Shown here: piece after piece, positions 15,467 through 22,816 of the stretch
Numbering within the stretch: position 1 is the stretch's first letter
How the letters are laid out: every line of letters begins with the position of its first letter
From: a virus
DNA: 36,367 nt
IMG/VR virus record: IMGVR_UViG_3300028862_000398
Span: 1 to 36,367 of that record
Strand: one strand, 5' to 3'
Notes under the pieces: model-generated
Seen by the model: only the letters and a program-made list of their open reading frames with translations
Told to the model about the DNA's origin: nothing
Databases searched by the model: none
Translations under genes and position numbers: made by a program

Positions 15467-17002
15467 ATGGCTCAGTCAGTATTAAAACCGGGTGACCGGC
15501 AGGCGGGGCGCGAGTGGGACGGATACTACGAAAGCTTTATCGCTTCGGTAGCAGCCGAAACCAACGAAAGTGACGCTGATCGTAAAAAGCGAATCGCCCG
15601 ACTGGAAGCAAATTTCGAAGACTGGAAGATGTACTACTTTCCGAAGTATTGTTATGCACCATCGGCACCTTTTCACAAACGGGCAGAAAAGCGCGAACTC
15701 GAAAACGACGAATGGTACGAGTCGAGGGTTTGGGCACGTGAGCTTGCGAAAGACGTCAATGAAATGATCATCACACTACACCAGGCGCTTACCCGTAAAA
15801 AGAAAAATATACTTTTCATTTCGAACAGTAACGATAAAGCGGGCGAATTACTTGAACCATACCGGATCAACCTAACGAGTAACGAACGGATCATTAACGA
15901 CTACGGCGTTCAGGAAAATCCGGGATCATGGGCATATGGCGATTTCACAACTACGCAGGGCGTTTCATTCCTCGCCGTTGGTGCCGATCAGTCTCCTCGC
16001 GGATCGAGAAACGAGGAAGTTCGTCCGGATAAAATTATTATCTCGGATATTGATACCGATTCGGACGTTCGTAATGAGGAGATTATTAAGAAGCGTTGGA
16101 CTTGGTTCGAAAAGGCTGTATTTCCAACCCGATCGGTTTCGAAAGCATTGCAGGTTATCTGGTTGGGTAACCTTATTGCAAAAGATTGCTGTGTTGCCCG
16201 GGCGATGCTCAAAGCTGACCACGTGAGTAAGGTGAATCTCGAAGATAAAAATGGTAACAGTACCTGGCCTGAAAAAAACAGTCCGGAAAATATTGCACGT
16301 ATTAAATCGAAGATCAGTACCGCTGCTTATCAGGCTGAGTATATGAACAACCCGCTTACCGAAGGCGAAACATTTAAGGAAATGCACTGGGGTAAGGTTC
16401 CGGCTCTCCACAAATTCAAGTATCTGGTTGCTTACGGCGACCCTGCTCCCAGCAATGCCAAAAATAAAGCCGGTTGCAATAAGGCTCTTTTCCTTATGGG
16501 AAAGCTTGAGGGTAAAACGTACGTTTTTACAGGCTTTTTGGATAAAGTTGTCAATGCTGAATATGTGGGCTGGTATTACGACCTGAAAGAATATGTCAGG
16601 GAGCGAACCCAGCTTTACAACTACATTGAAAACAACTCGCTTCAAGACCCTTTTTATGATCAGGTTTTTATTCCGCTGTTTGTGGCCGCTACACATGAAA
16701 AAGGTTATTCAATTGGCATTATTCCGGACGAACGGAAAAAGCCGGATAAATTTGCCCGTATCGAGGGAAACCTCGAACCATTAAACCGCTTGGGAAACCT
16801 GATTTTTAATGAAGACGAAAAGGGCAATCCTCACATGAAACGCCTCGAAGAGCAATTCCTTTTAATTTCTCCACAACTCAAATCACCATGCGACGGCCCC
16901 GACTGTATTGAAGGCGGCGAATGGATATTAAAAGAAAAAGAAATGCAACAAACCGGGTCGTTCACCTTTGGCAAACATCAACGAAACTCTAAACGCTATT
17001 AA
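15467..17002 (+). CDS. Large terminase subunit (ATPase/nuclease)
   Basis: This 511-residue protein drives ATP-dependent DNA packaging and makes the headful cut. The ATPase part spans residues ~80-260: KKKNILFISNSNDKAGELL (~110), the GADQSPRGSRNEEVRPDKII region and a Walker-B-like IIISDIDTDSD (~189-199), in which the usual DE is replaced by DID. The RNase H-like nuclease begins at ~319 with LVAYGDPAPS (first metal-binding Asp) and continues through KTYVFTGFLDKV and FVAATHEKGYS. No canonical GxxGxGKT P-loop is evident, as in several Mu-type terminases. The protein is complete and of normal length. Confidence 0.85.
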   Translation: MAQSVLKPGDRQAGREWDGYYESFIASVAAETNESDADRKKRIARLEANFEDWKMYYFPKYCYAPSAPFHKRAEKRELENDEWYESRVWARELAKDVNEMIITLHQALTRKKKNILFISNSNDKAGELLEPYRINLTSNERIINDYGVQENPGSWAYGDFTTTQGVSFLAVGADQSPRGSRNEEVRPDKIIISDIDTDSDVRNEEIIKKRWTWFEKAVFPTRSVSKALQVIWLGNLIAKDCCVARAMLKADHVSKVNLEDKNGNSTWPEKNSPENIARIKSKISTAAYQAEYMNNPLTEGETFKEMHWGKVPALHKFKYLVAYGDPAPSNAKNKAGCNKALFLMGKLEGKTYVFTGFLDKVVNAEYVGWYYDLKEYVRERTQLYNYIENNSLQDPFYDQVFIPLFVAATHEKGYSIGIIPDERKKPDKFARIEGNLEPLNRLGNLIFNEDEKGNPHMKRLEEQFLLISPQLKSPCDGPDCIEGGEWILKEKEMQQTGSFTFGKHQRNSKRY

Positions 17003-17003
17003 T

Positions 17004-17399
17004 ATGAAAATCAAATCAATCTTACTTTCATTCTGGCTATGGATTACTTCACCCCTTGTCAGGTTTTTCCTGAACGAGTATAAACGCTATAAGGGTCGCC
17101 CGGCTGCGCTTTTAAAAGCCATTGCAATGGCAAATAAAAAGCATCTGAAAACAGGTAAGCATTACAAAGTTTATTTTCTCGAAAATCAATATCTCATCTT
17201 AAACCGGTGCGACATTCAGACAAAGCGCAGGCATGGAAAGGTATTTATGCAGCACATCAATGTTACAAAGCTTGGAGCTATCGCCTTTTTCGATACGCAG
17301 ACCGGGTTCGTTGCATCGTTTGCTTACGATCTGCTGAAAACCAAATACAGCGGTATGCGGCTGATTAAGCTTGGCATTGTTCAATCATTAAAAGATTAA
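17004..17399 (+). CDS. Small membrane-anchored phage protein
   Basis: From the ATG at 17004, just after the terminase stop, this protein has 131 residues. It has an N-terminal membrane segment (SILLSFWLWITSPLVRFFL) followed by a basic soluble domain (KRYKGRPAALLKAIAMANKK, YLILNRCDIQTKRRHGKVF). An ORF start at 16968 overlaps the terminase gene and is less likely. I do not recognise the family. It is embedded in the packaging operon, so a role in head assembly at the membrane or in host takeover is possible but not shown. Confidence 0.6.
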   Translation: MKIKSILLSFWLWITSPLVRFFLNEYKRYKGRPAALLKAIAMANKKHLKTGKHYKVYFLENQYLILNRCDIQTKRRHGKVFMQHINVTKLGAIAFFDTQTGFVASFAYDLLKTKYSGMRLIKLGIVQSLKD

Positions 17400-17402
17400 A
17401 AT

Positions 17403-17813
17403 ATGTTCCTTACTCAAGAAGAATTAAAAACCCATCTCTACGGCGAAAATGTAGATGTGATCACCCGCGACGATGATACTATAGTGACAGCTGCTGTCGA
17501 CGGAGCTATCGCCGAGGCTAAAAGCTATTTAGGCGATTATAATACGGAAAGTATTTTTGGTGCATCAGGAACTTCGCGCCACGCGCTGCTTTTGATTTTT
17601 GTAAAAGATATCGCCGTATGGCACCTGATTAACCTTTCTAATCCGGGTATTGACTTCGATATGCGCCAGAAACGCTACGATGCAGCAATTGCCTGGCTGA
17701 AGGGAGTACAAAAGGGAAACATTACTCCTGATCTCCCTAAAAATGCAATCAGCGAAACCAATCCAGGCACAATAAGCTACGGCAGTAATCCAAAACGAAT
17801 TCAACATTACTAA
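17403..17813 (+). CDS. Mu gp36-like head-tail connector (DUF1320)
   Basis: This 136-residue protein matches the plan of Mu gp36/DUF1320: FLTQEELKTHLYGENVDVIT at the start, VDGAIAEAKSYLGDYNTESI in the first third and KRYDAAIAWLKGVQKGNITP near the end. The family is helical and forms the connector ring between portal and tail. It lies 3 bp after the small membrane protein and 1 bp before the portal fusion. The family match is by motif recall and fits Mu-like synteny. Confidence 0.8.
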   Translation: MFLTQEELKTHLYGENVDVITRDDDTIVTAAVDGAIAEAKSYLGDYNTESIFGASGTSRHALLLIFVKDIAVWHLINLSNPGIDFDMRQKRYDAAIAWLKGVQKGNITPDLPKNAISETNPGTISYGSNPKRIQHY

Positions 17814-17814
17814 T

Positions 17815-20376
17815 ATGGTAACCCGAAAAAAAGACACGATAACCGATACCTCGAAAGGTATTGTTGTTAACCAGCTGGTCATTAAAACACTCAACCGGCA
17901 AACGCAAAGCATTGATAAATGGCGCCTAGCTCTTAAGAGTGCCGACAACGGTCGTCGAACACTATTATATAACCTGTACGAAGACATATTAATGGACCCA
18001 ACTTTATCAAATGCGATTGGGAAACGAGTACGACCAATAACCAATGCCGGGTTGACGTTTACCATCAATAATGAGGAGGTTCCTGAAATAAACGACCTGA
18101 TTAAGACCAAAGCTTTCCGAAAACTTCTGAAAGAAATCATATTGGCTGAAATGTGGGGTATTACCGTTCTCGAAACTTCGTACGATAAGCTTTTCGATTG
18201 TTGGAGTATTCCAAGAACTCACATCAATACAAAGAACAAAGTGATCGGATTTAATGAGGGTGACGATTTCGGGATCAGTTACCTCGATGATCCTTTCCTA
18301 ATAGCCGTTGAAGGTGAAGAAAAATTTGGCGAAATACTAAAAGCAGTACCGTATGTAATATACAAGCGCGGCAATTTTGGAGACTGGGCGCAATTTGCCG
18401 AACTGTTCGGAATGCCCTTCCGTTTGGGTAAGTATGATAGCTTTGATGAAGCTGGCAGGATTCAGCTAACTGAGGCATTAGATAAAGCCGGATCAGCTGC
18501 TTATGCTGCCGTTCCAAAAAATACCGATCTGGAATACATTGCCAATAATTCAACCGGCGACGGTGCATTATACGACAATTTGCGGAAGGCTTGTAATGAG
18601 GAGATCCTAATTGGTATTTTAGGGCAAACCATGACAACCGTGCAGGGAGATAAAGGCGCACGCTCTTTGGGCGAAGTTCACCAGGGCGTTGAAGATGGCA
18701 TACATGCTGACGACCGTATTTTTGTTGAAACAATTCTAAACACTGAAGTATTACCACGACTCGAGGCGCGAGGCTTTAAAGTTACCGGTGGAACATTTGC
18801 GTATCCGGAGTTAGGCGAAACAATTAAGTTAAAAGATCGGATTTCAATCGATACGGCATTGGATAAACTTGTCGAAATTGAAGCTGACTATTTTTATGAG
18901 ACTTACGGAATTCCGAAACCTGAAGATGGTGGAGGAAAAAAGCAACCGCCTGTTCCTGTACCTCCAGCGACAGAACCAGCGGTCGATCCGGCAAAGAAAG
19001 GCAAGCAACCTCCAAAAGAAAAAGTAAAGCTTAACGACGATGGCGCAATAGAACTGCGCGATCAAAAAAACTTTTGGAAAGGGCTCGCTAGTTTTTTCGT
19101 TTCGGCCTCGGGGAGCGAGGCTTTGAAAATTGGAAATCACCTCACATCGATTAACCTGTCCGACACATCTGAATTCAATGACGATGATTTTTTAAAACGG
19201 TTTTATTCCGAACGGCCTGATTTCGACATACCGCTGTTTAATCATACTGCCGGTAAACTGATCAGCAGTTTCCGGAAAGGTTGGGCGAATGATCGCATTA
19301 AACTGGCCGATATCGGTTTCGATTATGGCTTTACCAGCGAAGTGGCGCAAACGGCCATGGAGCTTAATTTGTTCCATTTCAGCGCAGCCAAAACATTGGC
19401 CGAATGCCAGGACTTAAATTCAATCTTTCGTGAATCGAAAAGCTTTGAAGACTTCCTGAAGCTGGCACAGCCAAAGCACGACATTTTCAATAAAACGTGG
19501 GCTGAAACGGAATACACTACCGCAAATCTGGTAGCTGAGAGTACGGCCACGTATTACCGCCTGCTGGCTCAAACTGATATTTTTCCTTACTGGCAGTTCA
19601 CCACCCAGAACGATGGAAAGGTACGCGAGTCGCACATATTGCTTCACGGGCTGATCCTTCCGGCTAACGATCCGGCATGGAAAAAGCTTTATCCGCCTAT
19701 CGACTGGAACGATCGCTGTTATGTATTGGCTCGTACCCGGAGCGAAGCCGGGCAGATTGATATTAATGCTATGCAGCAATTAGCGCAGGATCATTTCGAT
19801 TCCGCCGAATTTAAGAAAGCGGAGGCGCAAGGATGGGGAGTTAACCGCGCTGACCTGAAACAGGTTTTCACGAGCAACCAGATGTACATGAAAAAGTTTC
19901 CGGGAAAGGCTTCAAAAGGCCTGACGGATTTATTGGCTCCTGACTATGGTTTAAAGAGTATTTCAACGGAAATGAAAACAGCTTTAAACGCGGTTTCAAA
20001 ATACGAAGGTGAAGCTCAAGCCTGGTGGAACGCTCAGGATAAGCAGGTAGGCGATTTAATACTTAAGGATTACAATAACCGGCACCTGGTGATGACTGCC
20101 GAAAGCTTTAAGGCGCATACAACCGGAAGTAAAGCGGCACAAGCGGCTTACCTCGACGCCTTGAAACAAACGTTGACTGAGCCTGCCGAAGTCTGGATAA
20201 ACGGTAAGAAGTTGGACAATGTAGTCTTGATTAAATACTATACCGATGAAATTTTGGTGGTGGTTTGCCAAATCGAGAACGGAACGGTGAATAAGGTAAA
20301 AACATGGTTCCCGCTGAATTTAACCAAGTCCGAAATTAATCAGTACCGTTCCGGATTGCTAATTCAGAAACGATGA
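17815..20376 (+). CDS. Portal (DUF935/gp29) - MuF - nuclease-like domain fusion
   Basis: This 853-residue protein fuses three units. Residues 1-~365 resemble the Mu gp29 portal (DUF935): LYNLYEDILMDPTLSNAIGK, EMWGITVLETSYDKLF, FGMPFRLGKYDSFDEAGR and LGQTMTTVQGDKGARSLGEV. Residues ~371-402 are a Pro/Lys linker. Residues ~480-650 form a Mu gpF-like head morphogenesis domain with ESHILLHGLILPANDP and IDWNDRCYVLARTRSEAG. Residues ~750-850 (NRHLVMTAESFKAHT, EPAEVWINGKKLDNVV, VNKVKTWFPLN) resemble the C-terminal PBECR-type (phage Barnase-EndoU-ColicinE5/D-RelE-like) nuclease modules often attached to MuF proteins. It forms the DNA entry/exit ring and could carry an effector into the host. The last domain is the least certain. 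Confidence 0.82.
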   Translation: MVTRKKDTITDTSKGIVVNQLVIKTLNRQTQSIDKWRLALKSADNGRRTLLYNLYEDILMDPTLSNAIGKRVRPITNAGLTFTINNEEVPEINDLIKTKAFRKLLKEIILAEMWGITVLETSYDKLFDCWSIPRTHINTKNKVIGFNEGDDFGISYLDDPFLIAVEGEEKFGEILKAVPYVIYKRGNFGDWAQFAELFGMPFRLGKYDSFDEAGRIQLTEALDKAGSAAYAAVPKNTDLEYIANNSTGDGALYDNLRKACNEEILIGILGQTMTTVQGDKGARSLGEVHQGVEDGIHADDRIFVETILNTEVLPRLEARGFKVTGGTFAYPELGETIKLKDRISIDTALDKLVEIEADYFYETYGIPKPEDGGGKKQPPVPVPPATEPAVDPAKKGKQPPKEKVKLNDDGAIELRDQKNFWKGLASFFVSASGSEALKIGNHLTSINLSDTSEFNDDDFLKRFYSERPDFDIPLFNHTAGKLISSFRKGWANDRIKLADIGFDYGFTSEVAQTAMELNLFHFSAAKTLAECQDLNSIFRESKSFEDFLKLAQPKHDIFNKTWAETEYTTANLVAESTATYYRLLAQTDIFPYWQFTTQNDGKVRESHILLHGLILPANDPAWKKLYPPIDWNDRCYVLARTRSEAGQIDINAMQQLAQDHFDSAEFKKAEAQGWGVNRADLKQVFTSNQMYMKKFPGKASKGLTDLLAPDYGLKSISTEMKTALNAVSKYEGEAQAWWNAQDKQVGDLILKDYNNRHLVMTAESFKAHTTGSKAAQAAYLDALKQTLTEPAEVWINGKKLDNVVLIKYYTDEILVVVCQIENGTVNKVKTWFPLNLTKSEINQYRSGLLIQKR

Positions 20377-20945
20377 GATACAAAGATTTAGATTCATTCA
20401 TTGCCTCGCTCGAACTGAAGATACGAATGATCGTTCCGAATGTCGTGGCCGAAACTGCTGTCGAGTTTTTTAAAGAGCGGTTTCAAACCAAAGAATGGGA
20501 CGGAAATCCGTGGCCGCAAACCAAGCGGGTTGTGCGTAAAGGTTCGTTGTTGGTACGTAAATCTGAATTAGTCAACTCCATACGTCCGTCGCTGGTAGCT
20601 TTCAATAAAGTGCGAATCAGCGCAGGAAACGAAAATGTACCGTATGCTAAGGTTCACAACGAAGGCGGAACTCTTCACCCCAAAGTAACGCCAGCCATGC
20701 GACGGTGGGCATGGGCGCAGGCTTATAAAGCAGGAATGACATCGGCTAAATCGGCAACTGAAAAGGGATTGAATAAGTCAACTTTTAATCAGGGTAAAAG
20801 CGAAGAAATAAACTTTTACCGGAGGCTGGCCATGACTAAAAAAACACAGCTGGATATCGTAATACCTATGCGCAAATTTATGGGGCACAGTGACCGGCTG
20901 AACGAGAAAATTCACGGTCGTATTGTTGGAATCATTAACGAATAA
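20373..20945 (+). CDS. Phage virion morphogenesis protein (Mu gpG-like)
   Basis: This 190-residue protein has the hallmarks of the gpG/tail-completion family: VAETAVEFFKERFQTKEWDG near the N-terminus, LVRKSELVNSIRPSL, ISAGNENVPYAKVHNEGG and a C-terminal PMRKFMGHSDRLNEKI. The 'xYAxxHNEGG' and 'PxRxFxGxS' pair is diagnostic. The protein finishes the connector at the head-tail joint. It overlaps the portal fusion by 4 bp (ATGA) and continues the Mu gene order. Confidence 0.85.
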   Translation: MRYKDLDSFIASLELKIRMIVPNVVAETAVEFFKERFQTKEWDGNPWPQTKRVVRKGSLLVRKSELVNSIRPSLVAFNKVRISAGNENVPYAKVHNEGGTLHPKVTPAMRRWAWAQAYKAGMTSAKSATEKGLNKSTFNQGKSEEINFYRRLAMTKKTQLDIVIPMRKFMGHSDRLNEKIHGRIVGIINE

Positions 20946-20953
20946 ATTAGAAT

Positions 20954-21391
20954 ATGAAAGACATTTATTTAAAAACCGTAGCCCGCTTAAAAACGGTTCC
21001 TGCACTCCGCTGGATTGACATGGAAGACGGGCAGCTCGAATTTTTTGAATTGAAACCTGCCGTTGCATTCCCCTGCGCATTGATCGATGTAGAGTATCCG
21101 AAATGTGAAGACATCGACGAGGACGGAACACTGCAAATGGTAAACGCCCGGATTACTATTCGCCTGGCATTTGAGCCCATTGGCCAAACTAACAGCGCAG
21201 CTCCAACAGCGATACAAACTAAAGCACTAAGCCGATACGACACGGTAAACGCCTGCTTTACGGCCTTACAAGGGTGGAGCGATGACGAAGTATCTGGCTT
21301 CAGCCGGAAAAGCCAAACAACCGAAAAACGGGATGACAACCTGAAGGTAATTCGCCAGGTATGGGAAACTGCGTTTGAGGAAGAGGCATGA
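20954..21391 (+). CDS. Putative tail terminator / Mu gp37-like protein
   Basis: This 145-residue alpha/beta protein begins YLKTVARLKTVPALRWIDME. It continues with ALIDVEYPKCEDIDEDGTLQ, a strand rich in ITIRLAFEPIG and a C-terminal NLKVIRQVWETAFEEEA. The short alternating fold and location after gpG fit a tail terminator that caps the tail tube, comparable to Mu gp37. No family is recognised with certainty. It is the last gene of the rightward operon and faces the early operon head to head over a 28-bp palindrome. Confidence 0.55.
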   Translation: MKDIYLKTVARLKTVPALRWIDMEDGQLEFFELKPAVAFPCALIDVEYPKCEDIDEDGTLQMVNARITIRLAFEPIGQTNSAAPTAIQTKALSRYDTVNACFTALQGWSDDEVSGFSRKSQTTEKRDDNLKVIRQVWETAFEEEA

Positions 21392-21396
21392 ACGAT

Positions 21397-21424
21397 GTAG
21401 AGACGCACGATCGTACGTCTCTAC
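21397..21424. terminator. 28-bp palindromic REP-like element between convergent operons
   Basis: GTAGAGACG (21397-21405) and CGTCTCTAC (21416-21424) are perfect inverted complements around an ACGATCGT palindrome core, giving a near-complete 28-bp hairpin. It sits between the 3' ends of the rightward late operon and the leftward early operon, where it can stop transcription in both directions. The GTAGAGACG...CGTCTCTAC sequence is one I recall as a widespread chromosomal palindrome of Bacteroidetes, so it may be a mobile REP-like unit that landed in the phage. Confidence 0.7.
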
Positions 21425-21732
21425 CATGCAAAAAAAGGAACTTCTTTTTTAAGCTCGTGTACCATTGGCCGTGCTTTCATCAAATCATTAATCTGATCAT
21501 TGTTCATTTGCAGTCTGTCAGTAATGGTTCGTTCGGCCAAATCAAATTCAAGGATCAACTGCCGGATTGTGTCGTCGTATTTCAGTCGTTTGAAGTAAGT
21601 GTGGAAATAATAGCGGAGGATGAGCTTTCGATCGCGTCGGAGGATAAGAGTGTTAGAACGGCCTCGCCCGGTTGGTTGGTTGTCGGATTCGTCACAAAAG
21701 TAGGGTAAATAAAGTGCCTGTTCTCCGCGCAT
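21421..21732 (-). CDS. Small HTH-type protein at the end of the early operon
   Basis: From ATG 21732 the protein has 103 residues. It is basic in the middle (RRDRKLILRYYFHTYFKRLK) and has a helix-turn-helix-like stretch YDDTIRQLILEFDLAERTIT and DRLQMNNDQINDLM, then HELKKEVPFFAW. This 'RDxxxxxRYYxxxxxKRxxYDDxxxxLxxEFxLxxxTI' pattern is one I recall in small Bacteroidetes mobile-element proteins. An ORF start at 21858 would overlap the upstream membrane protein, so the inner ATG is preferred. A DNA-binding role, perhaps early/late switching, is inferred only. Confidence 0.55.
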   Translation of the reverse strand: MRGEQALYLPYFCDESDNQPTGRGRSNTLILRRDRKLILRYYFHTYFKRLKYDDTIRQLILEFDLAERTITDRLQMNNDQINDLMKARPMVHELKKEVPFFAW

Positions 21733-21808
21733 CAATTTGGTTTTGAACAAAATTAAAAAAAACCGCTGCGAATTAACACAGCGGTTGTAAAAAGTTTGCA
21801 AAAACAGG

Positions 21809-22042
21809 TTAAATACGCCTGGAATATATAGCCTTTTTTTCATCGTTCTTGGTTTCAACTATTTCCAGTTCAGGTTCATCTTTCGGTTCATCTTCCTGTT
21901 CGTATGCAATAACTTCGAGCAGCCGAATAATTTCGTCGTTTTGCGACACGATTCTGTTTATTTTAAAGTACCAGGTTACCAATTCCCGTATAACAGCAAT
22001 AACAATAAGAGTAACTACAACGGAGATTAAAATTATTTCCAT
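21809..22042 (-). CDS. Small single-pass membrane protein
   Basis: This 77-residue protein has an N-terminal membrane helix (EIILISVVVTLIVIAVIREL) followed by an amphipathic stretch (TWYFKINRIVSQNDEIIRLL) and an acidic tail (EQEDEPKDEPELEIVE). The family is not recognised. It lies near the end of the early operon. Small membrane proteins at this place in prophages can act in exclusion or lysis timing, but nothing in the sequence decides this. Confidence 0.5.
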   Translation of the reverse strand: MEIILISVVVTLIVIAVIRELVTWYFKINRIVSQNDEIIRLLEVIAYEQEDEPKDEPELEIVETKNDEKKAIYSRRI

Positions 22043-22080
22043 GATGATTGGTTTTAGTGATTATTGTCAAATATATGAAA

Positions 22081-22302
22081 TTATCTTCTCACCTGTTTGC
22101 AGCGTTCTTTGGCCACTGCCTGTTCGGCCAGGCGAATGATATTAATACCATTGTCGTTATCCTGGTTACGTTTGCCATTTAACACCGACGAAACGTAACC
22201 TCTCGAAATTCCCAACCGCCGTGCAATTCGTTTTTGTTCGCCAACTGGCATCCAGTTAATCAGGTCAAGTCGTCGGTAGCGTGGTTTTTGTTCCTTTGTC
22301 AT
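22081..22302 (-). CDS. Small HTH DNA-binding protein
   Basis: This 73-residue protein contains a helix-turn-helix in EQKRIARRLGISRGYVSSVL followed by NGKRNQDND, the pattern of Cro/CI-like regulators. It ends in a basic tail. The ATG at 22302 overlaps the TGA of the upstream zinc-ribbon gene (ATGA), which supports this start over an ORF start at 22395 that would run over that gene. It probably regulates phage transcription; its operator is not known. Confidence 0.65.
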   Translation of the reverse strand: MTKEQKPRYRRLDLINWMPVGEQKRIARRLGISRGYVSSVLNGKRNQDNDNGINIIRLAEQAVAKERCKQVRR

Positions 22303-22430
22303 GGCATGGCATTTACTGAGGTTCCGCAATCGGGGCAATTGTCGCCACACATACGACGGTCGAACCAACGGCCACACTTGGCGCATTGGTGCCAAATTTC
22401 GTGATTAAAAAAATGAATAATCTTTTTCAT
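22299..22430 (-). CDS. 43-residue zinc-ribbon protein
   Basis: The minus strand reads MKKIIHFFNHEIWHQCAKCG then RWFDRRMCGDNCPDCGTSVN and AMP before a TGA. Two Cys pairs (CAKC, residues 16-19, and CPDC, 32-35) with an intervening MCGDN form a compact zinc ribbon. It is short enough to be missed by length-filtered gene callers. Its stop codon overlaps the start of the next HTH gene by 4 bp, strong support for translation as a coupled pair. A role as nucleic-acid or protein adaptor is typical for such ribbons. Confidence 0.65.
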   Translation of the reverse strand: MKKIIHFFNHEIWHQCAKCGRWFDRRMCGDNCPDCGTSVNAMP

Positions 22431-22436
22431 ATCTGT

Positions 22437-22775
22437 TTATTTATAATATGCTTCCCAGTTGGGTTGCAGCGATTTATCGTCTATGTAAAAATCTGCGTAT
22501 ACCTTTCGGCTTTTGCCTAACAGGTTAAAGGGGCTATCGGGTGTGTTTTCGTTTACCGCGTCGAATTCAAGTCCGTTGGCACGGCAAAACTCAATCGCTT
22601 CAGTGAGGTAGTTCCGCTCTGGCGAGTCTTCGCGGCAAGTCCAGAGAATGATTTTATACCCGTTTTCCTTAAACTTACGAACGGCCTCCATTGCTAAAAA
22701 TAAGGGCTCGCCAATTTCAGGAAAGCGGTCGGCAACCAAAGTGCCGTCGAAGTCAATTGCAAGTATTTGTGACAT
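22437..22775 (-). CDS. HAD-superfamily phosphatase-like protein
   Basis: This 112-residue protein has the HAD motif I DFDGTLV (Asp8 nucleophile, Asp10 acid/base), motif II Thr/Ser in IILWTCRED and a C-terminal FYIDDKSL corresponding to motif IV. The size is that of minimal HAD proteins without a cap, such as those common in Bacteroides and their phages. It would hydrolyse a phosphomonoester; the substrate is unknown. It sits between the C5 methylase and small regulators in the early operon. Confidence 0.8.
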   Translation of the reverse strand: MSQILAIDFDGTLVADRFPEIGEPLFLAMEAVRKFKENGYKIILWTCREDSPERNYLTEAIEFCRANGLEFDAVNENTPDSPFNLLGKSRKVYADFYIDDKSLQPNWEAYYK

Positions 22776-22816
22776 ACTTTATAAATTATTAGTGTTATTT
22801 CGAATTCTCCAAAATC

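Noticed and set aside
15965-16696. 243-residue minus ORF
   Set aside because: It lies wholly inside the large terminase gene on the opposite strand, whose protein motifs are clear.
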